DNA of 64,000 nucleotides. Source: Thermothelomyces thermophilus ATCC 42464 (lineage: Eukaryota > Ascomycota > Sordariomycetes > Sordariales > Chaetomiaceae). A program made the translations under genes and the position numbers. The DNA lies in the NCBI RefSeq assembly GCF_000226095.1, contig NC_016477.1, forward strand, positions 2,604,001-2,668,000. Reading direction: 5' to 3'. The notes under the pieces were generated by a model. That model was not told where the DNA came from. It did not search any database and was given only the letters and a program-made list of their open reading frames with translations. This document shows positions 1 to 9,532 of this stretch, in pieces (within the stretch, counting starts at the first letter, position 1; each line of letters starts with the position of its first letter).

Positions 1-116
1 TGATTATGTTAGGACTTATGCATATAGACCGCCAAACATTCCTCGGAATCAGCTCATGGCCGTGCCCGCCCTCCCGCCAACTGTTGACCATGAACCGCTT
101 CGCTTCGCTTCCCAGA

Positions 117-1376
117 TCAGAGGGTTTTCTCTGATCCGGGCCCTCCCGGTCTGGATTGTGCCTGCAATCCCTCCGATGGCGCGGCAGACTCAGTCTGCTG
201 CCCGCTCTGGGTCTCGGCCTCGGCCTGCCGTTGCGACTGTCGAGACCCGGAGCTTTTCGCAAGGGCAGACGGCGGTGACCCCCGCGAGTTGCGCGATGGT
301 CCGGCGGCAGTTGCAGTTGCAGTTGCGGGTGCCGGGAACTGCGCATAGTATCCTTGCACCAGTACCTGGTCGCCTGGCAGCTGCCGGGCGCTCTGCTCCT
401 GAGGTGCAGGCGCGTAGTACCCAGTGTACAGAGCAGCCGGCTGAGGCGGCGCAGGACCGATTCCCTCAGCCGTCTGTGGGGGAACCTGGGTCATAAGCGG
501 GACCGGTTGTTGCCCTGGCTGTGTGCTTGCCTGCGGTGGGACAAATAAGGAAGGGTAGCCATAAACTGGGTATGGTACACCCTGATACCCAGCGCCAGCC
601 TGGATCGGCACCCTGACCACAACCGTTCCCCTGCTTGCCCTATTCAACCGATTTGTCATGACACAAGCGTCAACGAAGAGCACGAAATGTATGAGCAGTA
701 GAATGCAGTCGAATGCGAGCAGGACGTGTTGAAAGGTTGTGGTCTGGTCGTTGAGCCGGTAATATGCGTTGAGAAATGAGGTATAGACGACGGCAGCAAG
801 AACCACCAGCCAGATGATGAGATGGGCAGCAACGAGCGTCCCCGGATGCAAGCCCTCGTTTCGGCGAGAGAAAAGGGTCTTGAGGAATTCAAGGGTCGTT
901 ACCACTATCGCAAGCCCCGCACCGCCGCCGGACAACCCGAATTCGTAATCCACCGCCCCGTAACCCAAATCAGACGAGTCGTATGACGCGATCCGGAAAC
1001 CGAGGGCGATGCCGATGCCGAAGATGACAGCGCAAACCATCAGGGACAACAGAAGCAGCCCCAGTTTCGTCTTGTGCCACCAAATGGGGCTTTCCAAGCG
1101 TTCGGTTTCGACATGGTCATGCAGTTGGTCTACCGGCAGGGAAGCGGGATAGACGGCGTGCGGTGGGGGAAGTGGCAGCCAGGGTTTTAACGACTCTTGA
1201 TGAGAAGGTGGCAATGGCCTGGATGAGGGAGGCGATGATGGCTGCGTCTTTGTCTCCTGTTGCCTCCCATGCTGGGGCTGGCTTTGAGCTTCCGCATGTT
1301 GCGAATCACGGGTCTCTGCGCCGGGATTTGACTGCGCAGCCCTAGACCCATTGGCAGAGGCATCGTCGCCTGTCAT
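117..1376 (-). CDS. Four-pass membrane protein, function unknown
   Basis: An uninterrupted 419-codon frame starting at the ATG complementary to 1374-1376 and ending in TGA. The first ~95 residues are hydrophilic and rich in Ser, Pro and Gln. Four hydrophobic segments follow at about residues 104-127, 149-168, 181-203 and 218-240, each long enough to span a membrane. The C-terminal ~170 residues are Pro/Gln/Tyr/Ala-rich low complexity with several YG and YP motifs, presumably cytosolic. Four closely spaced segments with disordered tails recall MARVEL-like or tetraspan fungal proteins, but I see no diagnostic motif and do not assign a family. No splice sites are needed. GC content and codon use match the neighbouring host genes. 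That it is a real gene is fairly secure, because a long frame with coherent membrane topology is unlikely by chance. Its role is unknown. Confidence 0.8.
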   Translation of the reverse strand: MTGDDASANGSRAAQSNPGAETRDSQHAEAQSQPQHGRQQETKTQPSSPPSSRPLPPSHQESLKPWLPLPPPHAVYPASLPVDQLHDHVETERLESPIWWHKTKLGLLLLSLMVCAVIFGIGIALGFRIASYDSSDLGYGAVDYEFGLSGGGAGLAIVVTTLEFLKTLFSRRNEGLHPGTLVAAHLIIWLVVLAAVVYTSFLNAYYRLNDQTTTFQHVLLAFDCILLLIHFVLFVDACVMTNRLNRASRGTVVVRVPIQAGAGYQGVPYPVYGYPSLFVPPQASTQPGQQPVPLMTQVPPQTAEGIGPAPPQPAALYTGYYAPAPQEQSARQLPGDQVLVQGYYAQFPAPATATATAAGPSRNSRGSPPSALAKSSGSRQSQRQAEAETQSGQQTESAAPSEGLQAQSRPGGPGSEKTL

Positions 1377-2156
1377 CCTCGTCCCGTCCTTGCTGGAGTG
1401 CTATTCGCGCCGTCCTGAAGAAACTGAAGATCCTGAGGCTGAGATCGAAAACACGAATCCGAAAGGTATACGAACGGGGGAAAGCGAGGGTGGTTGTAAA
1501 CATAAAAGAAACGAGTGACGAGGGCCAGACAGAGCAGCAAAGCAAAAAGGACCCGGGAAGGGACAGGCAGCAGCAGTTAGCGGCAGCGGTGTTGCTTTTA
1601 TTAAAATTCCATCCACACCGCGGCGGTTGAGACGCTGCCTCCTTGGCGGGCTTGGCATTGGCCCCAAGACGAGCGAAAGGCGGAAGGGCGTTTGCCAGGG
1701 TCCTCCATATTGAACCTAGTTCCTGGCCCCCAAACGCGAGGATAGGGTAGTATCGCAACTCTTCCAGGCCATTTGGGTTCTTAATAATAGGACGCCGGAG
1801 TTAATGAAATCTGGTGTGAGAAGGCATTCCGAATATCGCAAGAATATTGCTCGTACGGATAATAATATTATATCTGAAAGCGCCTGCGATCAACCTACCT
1901 CGCTTCACCAACTTGGCTTGGCCAGGCTGCCGGCCCACACACAAGTTCCTCGCAGGGAGGATGTCACGCAGCAATGCAATGCTGCAAGTGTCTAGAATTT
2001 CTGGTGAGAGCTGCTGTGGGAACATGAAATAGCAGGAGAATTGCGATGGGCCCTTGCCTATGACCCACGAAGCTCTGTATGTCTACCTCCTGGAGAAAGG
2101 TGAGAGAAAACGCACCGTAGAGCCGGACACACGTCGTTGGTAGGGTTTCGGTAGTA
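1377..2156. other. Intergenic region between two minus-strand genes
   Basis: Upstream region of the four-pass membrane protein and downstream region of SEC11. On the minus strand it contains pyrimidine-rich stretches near 1420-1560 that suit a fungal promoter or 5' leader. Open frames here (for example 1342-1758 minus) have no recognisable composition or family. I see no RNA gene. Confidence 0.5.
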
Positions 2157-2893
2157 CTATTCGCGCTGAAGAACGACAACCAACCCCATGATTCCAAGCA
2201 TGACTGTCTTTAACCAAGGATGTTCTGACAGCATGATGGTCACGTATCCCACAAAGGGCACGTATCCAACAACGCTCCTGAGAGCACATGTCAGCTTCCA
2301 AAATGCGAGCACAGGCTCGGATGCGGTGAACTTACCCGACGATGTCTTTCCTGTTCAGATAATCCTGCCCGCGAGCGTAGAGTTCGGTATCATCTGCTGC
2401 ATTGTTGTCTCCCTTTGTAAGAAGTTTCGCGTCTGGCCTAGACGCTGCTGTCAGTACCACCCACGGATCTCAGCAGCTAACCGGGCGTAAAGCCGAGGTC
2501 TGATCGGTTAGACGAACCCAGTCCCAAACTTTCTCACTACCCGGTGGACGATGGGGATGTCCTTTCCCTTCACATTGTACACAACAACCTCGCCGACGTT
2601 GGTCTCGGACATGAGATTGCGATTCCAGAGGAGAAGCAGGTCGCCACGCTGGAATGCGGGTTCCATGCTGCCAGACAAGACGACGACAATCGGGGAGGGG
2701 GAGTCTGTGATGACCGAAAGACCTTTCCACATCTGCGGCAGGAAGTCAGCCATGGACAAGACGAGCCGGACCGAAATGTCCACGGAAGCTGCGGACACGA
2801 GAAGGAACCTACCATGAATGCCGACGATAGGATTAGCCCAAAGTTCATGAGCTGCGCCGCAGCTTGCCGCGGGTTCCCTAAGCTGGACAGCAT
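2157..2893 (-). CDS. SEC11: Signal peptidase complex catalytic subunit SEC11
   Basis: Four exons on the minus strand: 2813-2893, 2518-2732, 2336-2437 and 2157-2277, giving 172 residues, the usual Sec11 length. The introns (80, 80 and 58 bp) all begin GT and end AG, and the first has a clear CTGAC branch site. Sec11 is an ER-membrane serine protease that removes signal peptides from secretory proteins. After a short N-terminal membrane segment, the catalytic Ser lies in the motif SGSMEP (about residue 45), followed by the [10 protein letters not shown] box. The catalytic His lies in IPIVHRVVR. The block KGDNNAADD, with the conserved acidic residues, is in exon 3. Exon 4 supplies the [11 protein letters not shown] block and a C-terminal hydrophobic helix ending QRE. 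All family blocks are present in order and the reading phase is kept across every junction. Splice sites were read by eye, but the protein matches the family so closely that I regard the model as firm. Confidence 0.96.
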
Positions 2894-5282
2894 CCTAAAA
2901 GGCTATGTCGTAGTTGTTAGAGGCCGGGAGCGAGGTTGTGGTGCGAAGTTGTTGCGGCTCTCCGAAGCGCTGTTGACAGGCGACGGATGCGATGTGGTGT
3001 CGGCAAGCAGCAGTGACCACCGTGTTGAATTGGCGTCCGGTGATTGGGATGCACCCAAAAATAATGTGGGGCACTGGTGGGTCCACACCAAGCTTGCAGA
3101 ACAACCCCACTTCTCCAGAGTACGGGTTACTGGGTTATTCTCTGTATCTGTCGGGAAGTTAATATGTGTAATCCGTAGTGTATAACATCACCAGATGCAG
3201 TATGTACGGCACCTTTGCACATTGACAGCTTTCTTTGTAGAGAGCATTTTATCGGCTTAAGTAGCTACACTTTTAACCCATTGTGAATCAATAAACGTAT
3301 CCTTAAATGTCCATCTAAGTACCTATCTGCTATCTCAACCTCACGTATGACCGTACATACGTTAAACTCATCCCTCCCATCCCGATCCTTGATCATTTGG
3401 GCCACAATACTCAGTAAGCAACACTCTGATAAGTTGTCATTACTTCAATTGGAAGACCTTACGACATGATGGTGGACAGGTTCGTTGCTTACGCGGCGGG
3501 ACTCGTGAATTGAGAGCTGAGTAAGTTAGTCGATGTCCTAACGTCAATGTTGACGACAGCTCAGGCGCCGATGTTCTTTGTCGCTAGCGTAGCGGTGGCG
3601 CGTACGATTCCCTAATCGAGGGGTGAGCTGCAATGCGCTCTGGCTTGATCGATGAGCATGAGCAGGCTCAGCAGGCGAGAATTTCGGGCGAGCAAGATTC
3701 GTAATTTTGCCTTGAGCTCATTGCCCATTAATAAGCGGATGGATTGGCGCTTGGTTAGAGGTGATGCTAGGTCGGGTGTTGGTCACACAATAATACCACT
3801 TTAACATTCTGATGTGTAAGGGTATCTCCAACTGCCTTACAGCTCCTCTTAAATTCATCACCGCTGCCAGCAATAGATGGCAGTTCCTACATACAGTCTC
3901 GTTTGGTCAAGAAAAAAGCACTACGAGACAATTGCTGACGTACAAAGTTCAGGACGATGCTGGAAGTGACATCATCCACTTGAAATTGGCGCAGGTTCTT
4001 CCTCCTGTGAAGCTTGGGTTCAGTGGTTCACCTTCAGACACAAGCGGGGCAAGCAGGGGCAGACAGGGGCAGGCAGGCGGGCCCTGGAGGTCGGGTCTTC
4101 AGCCCCACGCTTCCCGCATCTCGATACCGTGTAGAAAGGTGCTTGTCTCCACAGCAGGTGACAGGGATCGAGGTGCATCATCCAAAGGGCAATGCTGAAG
4201 TCGCTCCCTTCGCAAGCGACCAGAATCCGGCCGAGTATATCCGATTCCCAGTTTAACCCTCCGCTTCTGCTTGAGCCGAATGAGGCTATGCTTTAACTCA
4301 CGTGGCCTGTTTAGAACCATACCCGGTGCAGGAGCAGTTGATTGCTGCGGCGAAGCGCTGTCCAAGTGGACGCCTGAAGGCGTTCGCCTTGATTCGTTGC
4401 GTTGGCAACCATTTTGACCAATCCCTTGCCTGATAACGGCTTACGATTTCAATGCTAGAGCCTAGCGGAGATCATCACCCAACATTCAAGCCCTGCCGAA
4501 GCCTGGTTTACCAACTAGCTTGCTCTGCCGGCCGAGGAGGCATATGATTAGTCGACGTTCGAAGCGTGGCAGCACCAGCTTCACCTTCTGCATGTACAAA
4601 GTGGTGTAAAGCCGACTGTCTCTGGCCTTTGGACACACGGGAAAGGCTAGCACAACAATTCACGCCCATGTGAATTCATGACAAGGCAAACAGGGCGCTG
4701 ATACCAGTGCTTGGTAGAGGTAACGTCAACCCAATGTCTGAGTTCCAAATCCGTATCCCGCTTGCAAACTGAACCATCCAATTGAAGATGGGTCAGGGAC
4801 GGAGGGCAGCCTATCGCGACAATCCCAGCCCACTTTGTTTCTTTCCCGGCGGTTGATGTGTGATGCCAGTGTTTTCCCAGGCACACACGCGCGCACCTGG
4901 GTTGCCTTGCCCCACCATGGCCGGAATGCTTGAATAAATTGATCAATGAACCCCCACACTTTTTGCCTGTTTCCCTCCTTCTCTCTCCCTCCCCCGTCAC
5001 ACAATCCAAAGGGTCGCAAAGCTGTTGCTGGGGTTGTCTCATGAGTTTTTCTCTGGGATAACTCCGCCCGGGCCCCGTCAATCTTTCTTTTGTGCATCCT
5101 TCTTTTCGCTTCGGTATCTTCTAGTCCTTCGTTCTTTCTCGTCACTCCCTATCAAGTCGAAGCAGCGGCGACCGTCCTTCCCTTTGCCGCGCTTCCCACT
5201 GTCCCGCAGGCTTTAGGCACCAGTACGAAATTCTTCCGTCTCGCTACGGCCGAGTACCGCCAACGAACCGCAGACTGCCACC
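2894..5282. other. Long intergenic region between SEC11 and the BTB gene
   Basis: About 2.4 kb separating the divergent SEC11 and BTB genes. Positions 4,020-4,085 carry an imperfect purine-rich CAGGGG-type repeat. Positions about 4,960-5,220 are strongly pyrimidine-rich on the plus strand, as in many fungal promoters and leaders, and probably belong to the BTB transcript. The frames at 3812-4198 plus and 4647-5081 minus look like chance. I found no tRNA A and B boxes. Confidence 0.5.
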
Positions 5283-6272
5283 ATGTTCAAGCGCTCGTTC
5301 CGAAGCCGCGACGCCAGCGTCTCTCACCGAGAGGCTGCCTCGGCGGCGATGGATTCACAGCATCGGGTGGACAAGTCTACGAGGCTGACGAGGAAGGGTA
5401 CCTCGCGGGATCCGCAGAAAGTGTCGAGATTGCAACGGTCGCTCAAGGACGAGGAGTCCTCGCGCCTGCGGCCCGAGCAGGCGAGGCTCGCTGACAAGTC
5501 CCTCGCCCCCTCGCCCATCGTCACCCTGGTGGTGGGCCGGGATGCGCGGCTGTTTGCAGCGCACGAAAACGTGCTGTGCCAGGCGCCATTTTTTGAAAAG
5601 GTCCTGCGCAGCACATACGTCGATGCGCAGAACAAGAGGATCATGCTCCCGGACGAGGAGCCCGAAGTCTTTAGCGCGGTCCTCGAGTATCTTTACAAGG
5701 GCGACTACTACCCGCGCCTGCTCCACAACAAGCAGCGCAACACTTGGGAACTCGAGGACTCGCTGCCCCGTCGGGACACGCCACAAACCTCCCCGACGGT
5801 TCACGAATCACCAAAATCCGGAGGTGGTCGCGCAGGCCAAACACCCCAGACCCCTTCGGCTGTCGAGGCGACCGTGTACCTCTCGAGCATCGGTCAGCAC
5901 CTGCTCCGCGACACTGTCATCTACTGCACCGCGGAGCGCTACGGGCTGGAGGAGCTCAAGAAGCTGGCGCTGCGGAAGCAGGGGCTGCAGTCGGGCATCG
6001 ACGTCGGCACCATCCTCCGCAGCGCGCAGTACTGCTACGCTAACACGCCCGACTCGGACAGCCGCCTGCGCGCCCATTACCTGGCGCTCATCATCCGGTG
6101 CCGCAAGACCTTCAAGCGCAGCGGCACCATGCAGGCCGAGATGGAGAAGTGCGGCAGCGACGTGTACGGCGAGGGCAGCGGCAAGCTCTTCTTCGACCTG
6201 TTCGTCGCCATGTGCAACCACCTCGACGACGTCATTGAGGCGAGCAACGCGCGGACCCCGAAGACCATCTGA
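5283..6272 (+). CDS. BTB/POZ domain protein
   Basis: An intronless frame of 329 residues. The start is preceded by GCCACC, an ideal fungal initiation context, right after a CT-rich leader. The BTB/POZ fold begins near residue 77 with PIVTLVVG, continues through the FAAHENVLCQAPFFEKVL segment (inner helices) and IMLPDEEPEVFSAVLEYLYKGDY (about 120-142), then is broken by a ~45-residue Ser/Pro/Gly-rich insert (about 152-195). It resumes with the helices LLRDTVIYCTAERYGLEELKKLAL (about 207-230). A C-terminal helical part (about 240-320) includes a Cys-containing basic stretch. BTB domains mediate protein-protein contacts, often dimerisation or Cullin-3 recruitment; no BACK, Kelch or zinc-finger domain is seen to fix the role. 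The first ~75 residues are basic and low in complexity. Family membership is secure, the biological role is not. Confidence 0.9.
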   Translation: MFKRSFRSRDASVSHREAASAAMDSQHRVDKSTRLTRKGTSRDPQKVSRLQRSLKDEESSRLRPEQARLADKSLAPSPIVTLVVGRDARLFAAHENVLCQAPFFEKVLRSTYVDAQNKRIMLPDEEPEVFSAVLEYLYKGDYYPRLLHNKQRNTWELEDSLPRRDTPQTSPTVHESPKSGGGRAGQTPQTPSAVEATVYLSSIGQHLLRDTVIYCTAERYGLEELKKLALRKQGLQSGIDVGTILRSAQYCYANTPDSDSRLRAHYLALIIRCRKTFKRSGTMQAEMEKCGSDVYGEGSGKLFFDLFVAMCNHLDDVIEASNARTPKTI

Positions 6273-7606
6273 GAGGCGTAAAACGTCGTACACCGAGGCG
6301 TAACAACGAATAGGTTCCCGGCGTCCTCTTTCCAGGCGTAATACGGCCAAATGTCCCGACAGGCTGGAGGACCAGGTTCAGTCAGAGGTTGTGTCTTTTT
6401 TCTCTCCTCTGCATCCGGCGTTTGGGTCTTTTTCTCACCGAAGCTCCCGGCATCTTGCATCAGATTGGAACACCGTTTGGGAGATCTTTCATTCACCTGA
6501 AACATCTTCACTTCTCATGAGGTTGGCCGACCAATTTTGCATTCAGGATCTGCGGAGCGAGAGGGGCTTTAATGCCGATACACGATGTGGGTATGTCCAG
6601 AAAGACACACGCAGCTCGCTGCCCCTCTGCTGTCTCAGTTCTTCTTTCTTGTTTTCGTTTGCGATTTGGGGATGCTGGGCTGGTTGTGATCTTCACGGAA
6701 CCCCGGCGTTTTTTTTTGGTCCTTTCTGAACCCTGTCAGATTGGGTGGCGTCGTCGCTAGTCGAACGAATCGCGAAAACGACGTCGGGGGAAAGGGAAAT
6801 CGTTAGCCAGGGATATACGGGCTTTCTGTCAAACTCGGCGTCCAACAACATCGAAAAAAGATACCACGTCGTTGCGAGTGGCCGCACCTCGACATCCAAA
6901 CCCTCACCAACCATGAATTGCTTTCCGTTTCTTGCTTTTTGTCTGCTTAAGCTGGGCTTTATCAGCACGGGATTGGGCGATGACATCTCAGCTTTTCTGT
7001 CTTTTCTGGCGTTCGGGGACGTACAAGGCTGGATTCGGGACCACACACCACTCAGATTGACCAATGTGGCAGCGAGGAGGAGCAAGGAAAAGGGGGGACA
7101 AAAATGGTCCATCCCTTCCTGGCAGCTCCAACCTGCCGTGCATCGATACCACTCAAGCGCGCTCGGCCGCACATGCTTTCTTTTGTCAAAGACAACACAG
7201 GCAGTTCGGATGATCATGGTTGGGAATGAGGGAAGATGGGGGGGATAATAAACGCAACAACCCCCTGGCAGGGAAAAGGGAGAGCCTGCATGGTTGCCTG
7301 CAATAATTCGCCGCGCAGAGCAGGGCGGTCATTCGTTTCTTTTTTCTTGTAACGATTGATGATGATGACGACCTTCACTTCGTGACAACCCCGGTCTCGG
7401 GGCTTTTATATCATCGGGTTGGCATGGAACTGTTGTTGGTTGAGCTGCCCCTAGAGGGCTGCTCGGCAATAATCCTGCCGATTCCGCAAGGCTCTGAACG
7501 GCCCGCTTGAGGGGCTAGGTAATGGGAGAATTTCGGCCACCTCCAAAACTCTGCTTCGCTCTCTGATCATGATTACAGTGTTTTGTTGTGTGCTTGTACT
7601 GCCGTC
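6273..7606. other. Intergenic region between convergent genes
   Basis: Lies between the 3' ends of the BTB gene (plus) and the DUF1349 gene (minus), so it should hold both 3' UTRs. T-rich tracts occur near 6,395-6,430, 6,640-6,720 and 7,335. The two overlapping frames at about 6,693-7,248 on opposite strands start with non-ATG codons and show no family features. I see nothing else I can support. Confidence 0.5.
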
Positions 7607-8465
7607 TCACTTAGCCCACCTCACCTTCAAGTCTCCAAACTCCACTGTCAACCCCCCTTTGGCTTTCTTTTCGGGCCTCGCCGCCATTGCGTGCACCTCC
7701 ACCTCCCTGTCCTCCAGCCGCTCCTGCCCAAATACCCAGCAGATCTCTCGGAGTGGCACCTTCGTCTCTCCCCCATTCCCGTCCTCCAACACCCGGTACA
7801 CCCACACGCCGGTTCCGTTTCCGTCTTTGTCCTTCTCGATAGCAATGGTCGTCCACCCGGTCTCGGCACCCGTCCCCATCCCCGTCTCTGACCGGCTCTG
7901 CCCGGACGCCTCGGCCGGCAAGAGGTCGGCGACGGACCAGTCGGCCCAGTTGTCGCAGGAGACGGTGGACAGGCGCGGGCGGCCGTTGTAGAACTCGATG
8001 CCGGACTTGATCCACTTTGGTGGCGGGGCAGCGGCAGTGGAAGAAGAAGCTCTGTTGTTGTTGTTGTTGTTGTCGTCGTCGTCGTCGTCCTTGCGCCGCT
8101 GGCGGAAGCTGAGGAGGATGCCTCCTTGGTCGTACTGCTCTTGCGGGGTGAAATTGAGCGAGAGGCGGGCCGACAGGAAGGAGGTCAGCGGGCCCGAGTG
8201 GCGAAGCGGCGTGGCGCCGGCGGGAGGGAGGGCAATCGGGGCTGTGACGGGCGAGGAAAAAGAGGTTCCGTATGTTAGTAGACGCTATGGTTGGCTACGG
8301 TGCTGGGTGTCGGTGTCTTTCTGTGTTGTTCTTCGCATGGATCTGAGTGGTGGGTTTGGGAGTAATTAAGGGTCATTCACCATTGAAGACATCGGTCGTG
8401 GGAGGCTTGCGCCAGATGTCGGTGCCTGGGTCCGCAGTGATAGTGAAGGTGTTTGTCGGAGCCAT
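7607..8465 (-). CDS. DUF1349 / Ree1-like concanavalin-fold protein
   Basis: Two exons on the minus strand, 8381-8465 and 7607-8241, joined in phase to give 239 residues. The 139-bp intron starts GTGAAT; a consensus TACTAAC branch site lies about 28 bases before the CAG acceptor. The protein opens with MAPTNTFTIT and the DIWRKPPTTDVFNAP block, then SARLSLNF, YDQGGILLSF, WIKSGIEFYNG and STVSCDNWADWS, the conserved order of the DUF1349 family, which includes yeast Ree1 (reported as a regulator of enolase 1). Family members are predicted beta-sandwich (concanavalin-like) proteins, probably cytosolic; none of the signals of secretion is present. The C-terminal third holds REICWVFGQ and ends GDLKVRWAK. 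A (TTG)n(TCG)n microsatellite near 8,053-8,090 encodes a run of Asp then Asn after residue ~75, a lineage-specific insertion. The substrate or partner is unknown. Confidence 0.88.
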
Positions 8466-9532
8466 GATGATGAGGGTGACGATGGGGCTGGATTCAGGTG
8501 CTGAACAGTTCGCTGTTGGAATGAAAAGGTAGTCTGTGAGCAGAGGAGAGAGGAGGTGAAGGACAGACGGCTTTATTACTGGTCCGGCTATTTATCTCGC
8601 CTACTCCGTTCTTCGCTCATATGATAGCTTCTAACGTATAAAGCTTCGCGCTGGTCGCCGACGACCTCTCGAGTCTTCCCTGCCGGTAAAGGCAACTCCG
8701 CCAGTGACCCTCCACAGTGAAGCGGAACGCGTTCTTCTCCACTAGCAGATGAGTCATGGGAGGTGCGTCTCACGATGACCCGCGGACCCGTCTTCTACGT
8801 GTTGGCTAGACTATCAATTTCAGATGGATGAGCTTGTCTTCTACGTGTTGGCTAGACTATCAATTTCAGATGGATGAGCTTAGCTGGCAGTCGCTAATTT
8901 GTTTCTTCATGCTCGCGTACATTCGATGTATACGGCGTACAGAGGAATAATAACTGCACATGACCGTTACTTTGGGGCAAGGTACTTTTGGTGGGGCAGT
9001 GGACGCGATCAAATGGGAAGCGGGGTCATCCACATCCAAAAACCAGAGCTCAGTGCTCGAGTCGAACCTTTGCCCTCCTCCCACTCTAGCTGACTCAGCA
9101 GTGGCCCACTGATGGGTTTTTTCGTGGTTCCTTCGCACCCCGCTTGGCTAACTGCGTTTCTTTTCAAAATTCGCACCCCACCAACAGACGGGCGTTCGAC
9201 AATTTCGTCACCAGTATCACAATACAGGGCCCTTTTCTCGCCAATCACACAATATCCCCTTGTACATCGGCATCAGGGGATTCGCTTCCTGGGGTACAGC
9301 CGTTGTTGGGGATCGCGATCAATTTTATAACAGCCCCAGGCGAGCTCCGGGCGGAGCACCTTCGGCGGGCGCTTGGTGGGGGACGAGCCCAGCTTCCGGT
9401 CATTGCCTGGCCCCATCGCTCATCTTTACCCGTCTTTTGCTTCATCACGACTTTCCATGAAATAAATTCCCAGGAGACGACCGAGAACGAGAGCCCCTGT
9501 TGCGAATATCATATCTGGGCCCGGAACTCACA
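8466..9532. promoter_or_regulatory. Divergent promoter region, DUF1349 gene and BRF1
   Basis: About 1.07 kb separating the divergent start codons of the DUF1349 gene and BRF1; both promoters must lie here. It contains the 46-bp tandem duplication listed separately. No convincing TATA box or pathway-specific operator could be picked out by eye. Several open frames (for example 8,866-9,138 minus and 9,144-9,653 plus) are shadows or chance. Confidence 0.5.
8790..8881. repeat. Perfect 46-bp tandem duplication
   Basis: Positions 8790-8835 and 8836-8881 are the same 46 bases repeated head to tail without a mismatch. Each unit starts gtcttctacgtgttgg and ends gatggatgagctt. It lies in the divergent promoter region. 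The absence of differences suggests a recent duplication, or an assembly artefact. Confidence 0.95.

Noticed and set aside
3812-4198. 128-codon open frame, plus strand
   Set aside because: Low-complexity translation with no domain, no splice or leader context and overlap with a purine-rich repeat; probably chance.
6693-7248. Overlapping 170-codon frames on both strands
   Set aside because: Both depend on non-ATG starts, have no recognisable features and lie where the 3' UTRs of the flanking genes should be.
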